From Pseudoxanthomonas sp. CF125 (GTDB taxonomy: Bacteria; Pseudomonadota; Gammaproteobacteria; Xanthomonadales; Xanthomonadaceae), in contig NZ_FNLD01000001.1 of the NCBI RefSeq assembly GCF_900104085.1, positions 875,935 to 939,934 of the forward strand: a stretch of 64,000 nt of DNA. Direction: 5' to 3'. The notes beneath the pieces are model-generated. The model did not search any database, was not told where the DNA came from, and saw nothing but the letters and a program-made list of their open reading frames with translations. The position numbers were made by a program, and so were the translations under genes. Below, one piece after another: positions 25,690 to 33,885 of this stretch (position 1 is its first letter; each line of letters begins with the position of its first letter).

Positions 25690-25775
25690 GTAGCCCGGGT
25701 AAGGCCAAAGGCCGCACCCGGGGAACGTAGAGCTACAGTGAAGCGCCCCGGGTGCGCTTCGCTTACCCGGGCTAC
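25690..25775. repeat. inverted repeat element
   Basis: GTAGCCCGGGTAAG at 25690-25703 and its exact complement at 25762-25775, with smaller nested GC repeats between. It marks the upstream edge of the cassette array. A related tail (ggctgaag-ccaccctac) follows at 25779. Confidence 0.75.
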
Positions 25776-25838
25776 GCTGGCTGAAGTCCACCCTACGATC
25801 TGGGTTGATAAAACCAACCCAGACAACGACCCCGTATC

Positions 25839-28241
25839 CTAAAGGGCCGCGATTTTAAGCCCTGCCTCCAGCACCTCATCCCGGCCAGCGCGGACGCCCT
25901 CAATCGAACGTTCTGCGCGCACCGTTGGTAAAACCCCTATGCCTTGGAAACGCGATCCATCCAGCTTCCGGACTCGCATGCCGGTCCAGATGACCGCATA
26001 TCCGCCAGGCAATTGGAAGCTATTTATGTTGCCGTTCGTTCCCGCGGTCGGCCCCCCGACAATTTCACCAAGCTTGTTTCCTTCGACCATACCCATGATC
26101 GTTTCCCCTTGACTGATAGTTCCTCCGCCGCACAGAAAAACCAACTTTCCCTTGAAGATTGGAGAGACCGGTTCTAACTTCCATGAGCCTGAACCGTCAT
26201 AAACGACATCGCGGCGTTCCGGCGCCGTAAAAATCGGCACCTCGAACAGATCCGTGCGAATGGCGGTTGGCGACAGATGAGCCAAGACAGAAATAGCATC
26301 GGGTGCCGGATATTCCCTGACATCGATTATGACGGCTTTTGCGTTTGACCAATCAGCAATGTGTTCGTTGATAATTGCGGACGTAATCCTGCTCAAGTCC
26401 ACGTACCAAACTCCAGATCCAACTTCTTCCGTCGGGGGATGTTGTGAACTTTGAGTCAGCGCCGTTGCTGTAGTCGCGGGCTCAACGGCTATATCGGAAA
26501 CTCGGCCATCCGCGTGCCGAACCTGAAGAAGCACGGGCTTGGCATCTTTTCTTGTTGCCAATCTCCTAAGAGTTTCGGTATCCCGCCATTGCGTAGTGGA
26601 CGACGAAACGAGCGGCTCGATCTCGCGAATAAGCTCACCCACAGGGCGCCCATCGATCTTCGCGACAATGTCGCCCGGGGCAATGCTTTTCCGCAAAGTT
26701 TCAGTGATTCCGGTAACCACCAGTTGACCGCTGATCCATTCCCAGCGGATTGACACATTGAAGGCCGGCTTGTACACGCTAGCGACATAACCATGACCAT
26801 CGTTGAGTGCAGCTACCAGCAGCGACAAAGTAGTTTCGAACTCATCGTCATCGTGATCGGTAGCCGCACGCGCCAATGCCGTCCTGAGTTGGGAAGGCCA
26901 ATCGACCTTTACAGCATCGAAGTAGGGGTAAAAGTGCTCGAATACGGTCCATGCCAGCACGATGTCTGCGATTCGCGTGGTCCTGTCCGCTCCAGAAGGT
27001 CGGAAACCAGGCGGCTTGTCCAACGTGTTCGGGCCTACTTTGTACTCAGGATCCAGGAGTCCCGACGCGCCCTCAATGGCACTCATCGGAACAAGCGCCG
27101 AAACACCGCCACCAAGATCAATGTTCAGCGGTTTCCGCTCATCGCCAGCGCTCAAGTAGACTCGTTCGCTCTTGTACAAGGGAATTCGGCCGCTCCTATC
27201 CAATTTGACGCCATAGTGACGCCAAGCAATGCGCTTGGCTCCCACCGGATCAGGTGCGGGGCGCTCGGCCGGCAAAGGTCGATCCGTTTGGTATACGCGG
27301 ACGGCGGGAGCGACCGTAGCGAACACCTTCTGTAAGCGGTCAGCAAGCTCAGTGGCGCTTCGCGCATCTTCCACGGCACCTACGCCCGCAATGGCAAGAT
27401 CATCCCAGGAAGAGCTTTCCACGTCATTCCCTGGATAGAAAAATCTGATATATCCGAATAGCTTGGCGAAGCTCTCGATGTTGCCCAGCCCGCGAGGGGT
27501 AAGCGGCCGCGGCGGATCGTAACCCGCCTCTTCCGGCTGCAGGACCGTCAGGGTGGCGGAATCGACCCACACCTTGCCTTTGCCGCTCGAGAGCACCCCA
27601 ACTGTGAGTTTTTCTGCGGTCTCCGGGATCTTGAAGACAATGTCGTAGAAGCCCCAATCGGAGGATCTGATCGGGCGATCGCTCATGTTGTCAAAGACGA
27701 GAACGTTTTTCTGGAGGTCATTGGCTCGAAACCACAGACCGATTTTCGTAGAGACCGGGGCGTCGGTCTTCACAGCAGCCCGATAACGTAGCCATCTCCC
27801 TCGGTAGCTCGTCGAATCGAAACTACGTGAAGCCGCTCCAACCGGATTTTGAGAGCTTCCGTCAACGGTGAGCAAAGCACTTTTTCCGCCTTGCTCCGAG
27901 TGGTCCTCCACCGTCGTAAAACTGACGTCGGAATCGGGTGCCATTGCATCCTTTTTCCATTCGCTTGGCGGTGCTCCAGCCGGATCCGCATCGAAGTCCA
28001 TGCTGATCGGCTGCAAAGAAGGTTCCGCCAAACCAATACCGGCGATCAACGGCAGCATCGCAAAGAGAATAGAAGCAGCAATTTTACAGACGCCACCCCA
28101 TCGGCGGCGTCGCTCCGGATTCAGCTCAACATGCCTGGATCCTTCAATTGAGATCATGCTTGCTGAAATAACTCCAACTTCTGCATCAGCCAATTCAAGC
28201 ACGATCGAACTCCATGATTGGTGTCGCCAATCATCCAGCAT
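25839..28241 (-). CDS. S41-family peptidase, exported
   Basis: About 800 residues. A hydrophobic signal/anchor (about 50-70 from the first start) is followed by a beta-rich region with F-T-T-V-E-D-H-S and W-L-R-Y-R-A, then a helical S41 N-terminal part. A PDZ-like segment lies near 500-545 (S-I-A-P-G-D-I-V-A-K-I-D-G-R-P-V). The C-terminal S41 core has G-G-G-T-I-S-Q-G-E-T with likely catalytic Ser near 710. The conserved G-G-P-T-A-G-T-N-G follows. S41 (tail-specific/C-terminal processing) peptidases degrade or process periplasmic proteins. The start is uncertain: ATG 28241 has AAGAG upstream; ATG 28157 gives a more normal signal peptide. It lies just upstream of the array but no attC of its own is evident. 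Confidence 0.8.
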   Translation of the reverse strand: MLDDWRHQSWSSIVLELADAEVGVISASMISIEGSRHVELNPERRRRWGGVCKIAASILFAMLPLIAGIGLAEPSLQPISMDFDADPAGAPPSEWKKDAMAPDSDVSFTTVEDHSEQGGKSALLTVDGSSQNPVGAASRSFDSTSYRGRWLRYRAAVKTDAPVSTKIGLWFRANDLQKNVLVFDNMSDRPIRSSDWGFYDIVFKIPETAEKLTVGVLSSGKGKVWVDSATLTVLQPEEAGYDPPRPLTPRGLGNIESFAKLFGYIRFFYPGNDVESSSWDDLAIAGVGAVEDARSATELADRLQKVFATVAPAVRVYQTDRPLPAERPAPDPVGAKRIAWRHYGVKLDRSGRIPLYKSERVYLSAGDERKPLNIDLGGGVSALVPMSAIEGASGLLDPEYKVGPNTLDKPPGFRPSGADRTTRIADIVLAWTVFEHFYPYFDAVKVDWPSQLRTALARAATDHDDDEFETTLSLLVAALNDGHGYVASVYKPAFNVSIRWEWISGQLVVTGITETLRKSIAPGDIVAKIDGRPVGELIREIEPLVSSSTTQWRDTETLRRLATRKDAKPVLLQVRHADGRVSDIAVEPATTATALTQSSQHPPTEEVGSGVWYVDLSRITSAIINEHIADWSNAKAVIIDVREYPAPDAISVLAHLSPTAIRTDLFEVPIFTAPERRDVVYDGSGSWKLEPVSPIFKGKLVFLCGGGTISQGETIMGMVEGNKLGEIVGGPTAGTNGNINSFQLPGGYAVIWTGMRVRKLDGSRFQGIGVLPTVRAERSIEGVRAGRDEVLEAGLKIAAL

Positions 28242-28768
28242 CTATACTCTTAACAAAGCTGCATAGGTGTTAATTGCGAACATTCTGTTCGCATTCCGCG
28301 AACAGAACGCAAGATGAACCTAATGCAGCAATACCGATCGCATCTTTGATGCGAAACGCTCGCGCGCCCTCTCCTGCCCCGCATCAGGTACGGAGCAGGC
28401 CCTACGGGATCCTCCCAGCCTTGCACACCCTTCAGGCGCCACCAAGGGAGATGAGAAATAACGGTGGGCTAGCCCACCCCGCGGGCCTGCATCAGTGTAG
28501 GGACATGTGGCGAGTGCCAACTATGTGGGGCGTCGGCGACGGGCGTCAATGATCCCTGGTTCGAGCCATTCGCCGCTCGGGCGACGACGCACGATGCCAC
28601 GGCATCGCGGTCCAGCGCCCGCGGACGCATGCGAGCGCCTCGCGCATGGCTCGCCACGCACGGCGCTAAGCCGTTGATCGCCAAGCCCTTCAGAATTCTT
28701 CATTCGAACTTCCGACACTTCATTCGTGTCGGCGCTGAGCTGGCCGTCCCTTCCCACCGGACATCACG
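28242..28768. other. gene-free stretch with dispersed repeat
   Basis: Divergent upstream region of the S41 peptidase and the serine hydrolase. A copy of the CTCTCCTGCCCC palindromic family lies at 28366-28456. The rest (28470-28700) shows only short frames that overlap on both strands and no recognised gene. Confidence 0.55.
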
Positions 28769-29899
28769 ATGCGACGTTCCCTTGCCACCCTCGCCGGCCT
28801 GTTGGCCTTCCTCACCGCGACCAGCGCCCTCGCGGCTGCGCCCGCCGGCCGCCCCGAGGCGCTCGACGACGGCTGGACCGTCGCCGCGCCCGCCGAGGTT
28901 GGCGTCGACGCGGCCCGGCTCGCCGAACTGTCGGCGCGCATCGAGGACCAGACCTTCAAGAAAATCACCAGCATCCTGGTCGCCCGCGATGGCAAGCTCA
29001 TCCACGAGGCCTACTTCAACGGCGGCGAACGCGAGCGTCTCAACGACATCCGCTCGGCGAGCAAAAGCCTGACCTCGCTGCTGACCGGCGCGGCCATCGA
29101 TCGCGGCCTGATCCCGGGCGTCGACGCCAAGGTCTTCGGCTACTTCAAGGACCGCCGCTGGGCGCACCCCGATGCGCGCAAGCTCGCCTTCACCCTCGAG
29201 GACTTGCTGACCATGAGCGCGTCGTGGGAATGCAACGATGACAATCAGTTCTCCTCGGGCAACGAGGAGCGCATGTACGTCGCCGAGGACTGGCTGCAGT
29301 TCGCGCTCGATCTACCCATGCGCGGTTACGCGCCCTGGGATACCTTGCCCGCCGATGCGCCCTACGGCCGCAGCTTTTCCTATTGCACCGCGGGCACCCT
29401 GGTCCTTGGCGCCGTGGTCGAACGCGCCACCGGCAAGTCGCTGTCGGCCTTCGCCCACGAAGTGCTGGAAGCGCCCTTGGGCATTACGCAGGTGCGCTGG
29501 AACCTCGCCTCGGGCGGCGTGACCATGGGCGGCGGCGGCACGCGCTATCGCTCGCGCGATCTGCTCAAGCTGGCCGAGATGGTGCGTGCGCGCGGCCGCT
29601 GGCAGGGCAAGCAGATCATCTCCACGCGCTACCTCGACGCCGCGCTGACCCCGCGCGCCGTGCCGCGCGAGAACACGGAATACGGCTACCTGTTCTGGCG
29701 TATGGGTACGACCGAGGGCAAGCCCAGTCACTGGGCCTGGGCGATGGCCGGCAATGGCGGCAACTACGTGCTGATCGTGCCCGAGCAGAACCTCGTGGCC
29801 GTGATCACCAGCGAGGCCTACAACCAGGGCTACGCGCATCCGCAATCGCAGAAGATCTTGCGCGAATATCTGATCAAGGCGGTAAAGGCTTCACCGTGA
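28769..29899 (+). CDS. serine hydrolase (class C beta-lactamase-like), secreted
   Basis: 376 residues with a signal peptide (about 1-23). Active-site Ser and Lys form S96-A-S-K99. The second motif is Y-C-T-A-G (Tyr retained) and the third is G-N-G-G-N. The family includes esterases, D-aminopeptidases and DD-peptidases; true AmpC would be closer to Y-A-N and K-T-G, so a lactamase role is unlikely. Base composition is higher in GC than the array to its left. It converges on the next gene, overlapping it by 26 bases. Confidence 0.85.
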   Translation: MRRSLATLAGLLAFLTATSALAAAPAGRPEALDDGWTVAAPAEVGVDAARLAELSARIEDQTFKKITSILVARDGKLIHEAYFNGGERERLNDIRSASKSLTSLLTGAAIDRGLIPGVDAKVFGYFKDRRWAHPDARKLAFTLEDLLTMSASWECNDDNQFSSGNEERMYVAEDWLQFALDLPMRGYAPWDTLPADAPYGRSFSYCTAGTLVLGAVVERATGKSLSAFAHEVLEAPLGITQVRWNLASGGVTMGGGGTRYRSRDLLKLAEMVRARGRWQGKQIISTRYLDAALTPRAVPRENTEYGYLFWRMGTTEGKPSHWAWAMAGNGGNYVLIVPEQNLVAVITSEAYNQGYAHPQSQKILREYLIKAVKASP

Positions 29900-31463
29900 G
29901 CAGATCCGCCGGCAGCCAGGGCGCGGCCAGCACCTGAGCGCGTTCCTCGCCGACGCGCGCGCCGATGCGGTCGAGCGCGGCGGCGAAGCCCGGTGCCTCG
30001 CGCACGCAGGCGAACAAGGGCGAGGTGAGCAGGAACGCGCGATCGAGCATGCCCGCCGCGACCGCGCGATCGAGCGCGGCGAGCGCGGCGGCGGTGTCGC
30101 CGCGCGCGCATTCCAGCCAGCTCAGCTCCAGAAACGTATCGGGCCATTGATTGTTCAGCGTCGTCGGCGCGTTGAACTCGGCGATGCGCGCCGCGATCTG
30201 CGCGGACGTGGCAGGCCGCTCGCCGTGCAGCAGGCGCAAGGTGCGCATGCGCCCCAGATGCGGGCGCGCCTGCTCGGCCTGCGCGAAAAAGTCCGCGGCA
30301 CGCGCGCTATTCCCGCGCAGCAGGGCCAATTGCGCCAGCAGCACCTGCAACTCGGGGTGATGCGGGCGCGCGAGCGCCTGGTCGGCGGCGCGTTCGGCCT
30401 CGCTGAAGCGGCCTTGCCGGAACAGAAACGTCGGATAGGCGACGTTGGCGAAGACATTGTCGGGCTGCAGGCGAAAGCTGCGCGCGTACCATTGCTCGGC
30501 CTCGGCGTTGAAGCCGAGCAGTTCCATATCGCGCGCGATCTGATTGTCGAGATGGCGCAGGCGCTCACGGTGATCGAGCACCGACAGATTCAGGCGCAAG
30601 GCCTCGGCCAGTCGGCCCTTGACGCCGAGCAGATAGGCCAGCGAGGCGACGCTGTCTTCACGCGCGGAGGGATCGAGCGCGATCGCGCGCGCGTAGCTGG
30701 CGATGGCATCGTCGATGTGTCCCAGGCAATCGAAGGCATAGCCGCGCGCGGAATGCGCGGAACCGTCGTTGCCGTCTTCGGCGATCAGGGTCTCGGCGAG
30801 TTGTCGGGCGCGGTCGGCCTGTTCCCAGGGAAAATCGTACAGACACACGCGCGCGCTCAAGGCGTAACTCAGACCCAGACGCGCCTCGCGCGACAGCGGT
30901 CGCGCCTGCAAGGCCTGCTCGTACAAGGCCACGGCGCGTTCGTTGTTGTCGCGCTGGCCCATGGCGAAATAGTGCCGCGCGCGTTCCAGCGTCTCGTCGC
31001 GCGCCGACGCTGGCGGCGTCGGATCGCGGCCGCCCATCGCCACCACCACCACGGCGAGCGTGAGCGCGAGCACGACCGGCAAGGCCAACCAGGCCCGCGA
31101 TCGATGTGGCGGTGACGGCGCCGCGACCGCGTCCGCGAGCGCCTCGGGCATCGCGCACAACTGATACCCGCGGCCACGCACCGAGCGCACGTAACGCGGC
31201 TGCCGGCCGTCATCGCCGAGCGCCTGACGCAACAGCTTCACACGCTGGGTCACGGTCTCCTCGTTGACCACGGCCGGCGCCCACACCTCGGCGATCAGGG
31301 TGTCGAAGGGCACCACGTCCACGCCCCGCCGCAGCAAACAGGCGAGCAATTGAAAACTCAAGCCAGCGACATCGAGCACGACGTCCGCGCGCGTCACGCG
31401 TTGCCGCGTGAGATCGATGATCAGATCGTCGAGACGAAAAAGGGTGGGCGTGGCGTTCGACAT
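29874..31463 (-). CDS. CadC-like winged-helix protein with TPR domain
   Basis: 529 residues. An N-terminal OmpR-type winged helix (about 5-105, with V-N-E-E-T-V-T-Q-R-V-K-L-L-R-Q-A-L-G-D and R-G-R-G-Y) is followed by a transmembrane span (about 124-144). A long helical TPR-like region (about 155-500) has repeated A-x-x-x-Y-x-x-A-L units. This is the layout of one-component membrane regulators of the CadC/ToxR style with a periplasmic TPR sensor. No phosphoacceptor domain. Neighbouring serine hydrolase could be its target, but they converge. High GC like its neighbour. Confidence 0.85.
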   Translation of the reverse strand: MSNATPTLFRLDDLIIDLTRQRVTRADVVLDVAGLSFQLLACLLRRGVDVVPFDTLIAEVWAPAVVNEETVTQRVKLLRQALGDDGRQPRYVRSVRGRGYQLCAMPEALADAVAAPSPPHRSRAWLALPVVLALTLAVVVVAMGGRDPTPPASARDETLERARHYFAMGQRDNNERAVALYEQALQARPLSREARLGLSYALSARVCLYDFPWEQADRARQLAETLIAEDGNDGSAHSARGYAFDCLGHIDDAIASYARAIALDPSAREDSVASLAYLLGVKGRLAEALRLNLSVLDHRERLRHLDNQIARDMELLGFNAEAEQWYARSFRLQPDNVFANVAYPTFLFRQGRFSEAERAADQALARPHHPELQVLLAQLALLRGNSARAADFFAQAEQARPHLGRMRTLRLLHGERPATSAQIAARIAEFNAPTTLNNQWPDTFLELSWLECARGDTAAALAALDRAVAAGMLDRAFLLTSPLFACVREAPGFAAALDRIGARVGEERAQVLAAPWLPADLLTVKPLPP

Positions 31464-31637
31464 GCGACGACTCGGCGAAACATCGCCCGAGTGTGCGCAG
31501 CACGCGCGGCACGCGCAAGTCCGATCGGTACGGGCCGCTAGGTCTTGATCGAGGCGCGCGTGTTCGCGGCAGGAAACAGGACGAAACCGGGAACTTGTAG
31601 GGGACGGAGGCGGGTAACTCGAATGCCTTGAACCAAA

Positions 31638-31673
31638 AAAGCCGAAGGCCGCTCAAGAGCGGCCTTCGGCTTT
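31638..31673 (-). terminator. terminator downstream of tRNA-Val
   Basis: Perfect 17-bp stem (AAAGCCGAAGGCCGCTC and complement, 31638-31654 / 31657-31673) with a very short loop. Transcription of the tRNA (minus) would end in TTTTTTGG. Nearly symmetrical, so it may work both ways. Confidence 0.85.
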
Positions 31674-31681
31674 GGTAACAC

Positions 31682-31756
31682 TGGTGGGCGGTGCAGGGTT
31701 CGAACCTGCGACCCTTGCCGTGTGAAGGCAATGCTCTACCGCTGAGCTAACCGCCC
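31682..31756 (-). tRNA. tRNA-Val (anticodon CAC)
   Basis: 75 bases with CCA encoded. Acceptor GGGCGG/CCGCCC, D-arm with AGCTCAGCGGTAGAGC, anticodon stem TTGCC/GGCAA with loop TTCACAC giving CAC, T-arm GCAGGTTCGAACCCTGC. It reads valine GUG codons. No integrated element attached to its 3' end is evident. Confidence 0.96.
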
Positions 31757-31844
31757 GAATGGGTGCGAATCGGGCCGCAGATGTTAAAGGTCGCCGCCCT
31801 TTTGGTCAAACAAACCCCCTGCCCCTGCCCGGCAAGCCCCCGCC

Positions 31845-33467
31845 CTAGCGCGACTTCGAAGCCCACAGCCCACTGACCCGGGCCGGCGGCGCGAACGAAT
31901 CGCTGCGGGCGTCGGCCCAGAAATCCCGGAAAACCGCGTGCTCCGGCACCTTGCTCAGCAGCTCCCCCGGCTCCAGGAAGTTGTACAACGCCGCAAGCGA
32001 CCGGATCTCCACCGGCGAAATGCGCCGCAGGATGTGCTCCGGCCCCAACTGCTCCGGATGCTCCAGCCCCGCCGCCCCCAGCAGATCCCGCAACGCCTTC
32101 AGCGTATTGGCCTGGTACTGCTGCACCCGGATCGCCTTGTCCGCCACGTCCAGATGCCGCCAGCGGTTCGGATTCTGCGTCGCCACCCCCGTCGGGCACT
32201 TGTCGTTATGGCAACTCTGCGACTGGATGCAGCCCAGCGCGAACATGAAACCCCGTGCCGAATTGCACCAGTCCGCCCCCATCGCCATGGTCCGCGCCAG
32301 ATCGAACGCACTGGTGATGCGCCCCGCCGCACCGATGCGGATCCGGTCGCGCAGGCCCAGGCCCACCAGCGTGTTGTGCACCAGCATCAGCGCCTCGTGC
32401 ATGGGCACGCCCACATGGTCGATGAACTCCGCCGGCGCCGCGCCCGTGCCGCCCTCGGCCCCGTCCACCACTATGTAGTCCGGCAGCAATCCGGTTTCCT
32501 GCATGGCCTTTGCGATACCGAACCACTCCCAAGGGTGGCCGATAGCCAGCTTGAACCCGGCAGGCTTGCCGCCCGACAGCTCGCGCAGCCGCGCCACGAA
32601 TTCCAGCAGACCCTGCGGCGTGGAGAACGCCGAATGCCTGGCCGGCGACACGCAGTCCACCCCCATCGGCACCCCGCGCGTGGCCGAAATCTCCGCGCTG
32701 ACCTTGGCCGCCGGCAGCACCCCGCCGTGGCCGGGCTTGGCCCCCTGCGACAGCTTGACCTCGATCATCTTCACCTGCGGCGCGCGCGCGTTGGCGACGA
32801 AGCGCTCCTCGCTGAAAGTCCCGTCGTCGGCGCGGCAGCCGAAATAGCCCGAGCCGATTTCCCAGACCAGATCGCCGCCGGGTTCCCGGTGATAAGGCGA
32901 AATCGAACCTTCCCCGGTGTCGTGATAGAAATGCCCGCGCTTGGCGCCCTCGTTGAGCGCGCGGATGGCGTTGGCCGACAACGCGCCGAAACTCATCGCC
33001 GAGATATTGAACACACTGGCGCTGTACGGCTGCGCGGATTCGCCGCCGATGACGATGCGGAAATCGTGGGAAGGGATTTCCACCGGCGCCATCGAATGGT
33101 TGAGCCACTCGTAATCGACGCTGTACACGCCTTGCTGGCTGCCGAACGGCACCACGTCCATCACGCCCTTGGAACGCTGGTACACCAGCGCACGCTGCTG
33201 GCGCGAGAACGGCACCTCGGCGGTGTCGCCTTCGATGAAATACTGGCGCATCTCCGGGCCCACCGATTCCAGCCCATAGCGGAAATGCGCCAGCAGCGGA
33301 TAGTTGCGCCGCAGCGTGCTGCGCTTCTGCAGAACGTCCCAGGTGCCCAGCAACGCCAGCGCGCCGAACCCGGCCGCGCCCCACCACCAAGTGGGCGAAT
33401 GCAATGCAAACGACAAACACAGCAAAGCCAGCGCGATGCTCGATCCATAGGCCAGATACCGACTCAT
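31845..33467 (-). CDS. FMN-binding glutamate synthase family protein
   Basis: 540 residues. Two hydrophobic segments at the N-terminus (about 8-22 and 28-42) anchor it in the membrane. The rest is the central FMN/Fe-S-like GltB domain: F-N-I-S-A-M-S-F-G-A-L-S near 160, G-G-V-L-P-A-A-K-V, D-G-A-E-G-G-T-G-A-A-P near 340, and a Cys cluster C-I-Q-S-Q-S-C-H-N-D-K-C-P-T-G. It lacks the glutaminase domain, so it is not a complete glutamate synthase; its donor and substrate are unknown. Confidence 0.9.
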   Translation of the reverse strand: MSRYLAYGSSIALALLCLSFALHSPTWWWGAAGFGALALLGTWDVLQKRSTLRRNYPLLAHFRYGLESVGPEMRQYFIEGDTAEVPFSRQQRALVYQRSKGVMDVVPFGSQQGVYSVDYEWLNHSMAPVEIPSHDFRIVIGGESAQPYSASVFNISAMSFGALSANAIRALNEGAKRGHFYHDTGEGSISPYHREPGGDLVWEIGSGYFGCRADDGTFSEERFVANARAPQVKMIEVKLSQGAKPGHGGVLPAAKVSAEISATRGVPMGVDCVSPARHSAFSTPQGLLEFVARLRELSGGKPAGFKLAIGHPWEWFGIAKAMQETGLLPDYIVVDGAEGGTGAAPAEFIDHVGVPMHEALMLVHNTLVGLGLRDRIRIGAAGRITSAFDLARTMAMGADWCNSARGFMFALGCIQSQSCHNDKCPTGVATQNPNRWRHLDVADKAIRVQQYQANTLKALRDLLGAAGLEHPEQLGPEHILRRISPVEIRSLAALYNFLEPGELLSKVPEHAVFRDFWADARSDSFAPPARVSGLWASKSR

Positions 33468-33885
33468 CGCGCTCCCCGCGTACTGTTGAAACGTTTGCTT
33501 GCGCTTGGTTGCCAGCGAAAGCGGCTCACGGCGACAACTCTATTCCAGCGGGCCCGCACTGGCGAGCGGCGAAGGCCGCCAGCGTGTCCAGGCGGTATTT
33601 TTAGCGCCGGCCCCGCATCCGATCGCGCAGTCCACTCGTTTGCCGAAAACATTCCTGGTTCCCGCCCCCATCCGTTGCATGCCGAATGCCGGCGCTACCG
33701 ATTTTCGCCCTAAACCGTGATGGGAGTCCATGTTCATCGCTTCGAAAACGGATGAACGAGCGCGGTGTGAACGCCGTTCTGACACCGGTGCAGCGACGAT
33801 TAGGGCATGCTACCGGTGATAGGAAACGAAGCGATCGTTTTTTTTACGATGCATTGCGACCTTTGTTCGGCTTGGGGGCGACCAA
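33468..33885. other. intergenic region
   Basis: About 420 bases between two divergent genes. Several short frames but no gene with domain support. A T-rich stretch (33838-33846) lies near the start of the following gene. Promoters of both genes are expected here. Confidence 0.5.

Noticed and set aside
20870-28241. Search for an integron integrase
   Set aside because: No frame with tyrosine recombinase motifs or the IntI patch was found near the array; the upstream gene is an S41 peptidase.
31638-31756. Integrated element at the tRNA-Val gene
   Set aside because: No repeated tRNA 3' end or integrase nearby.
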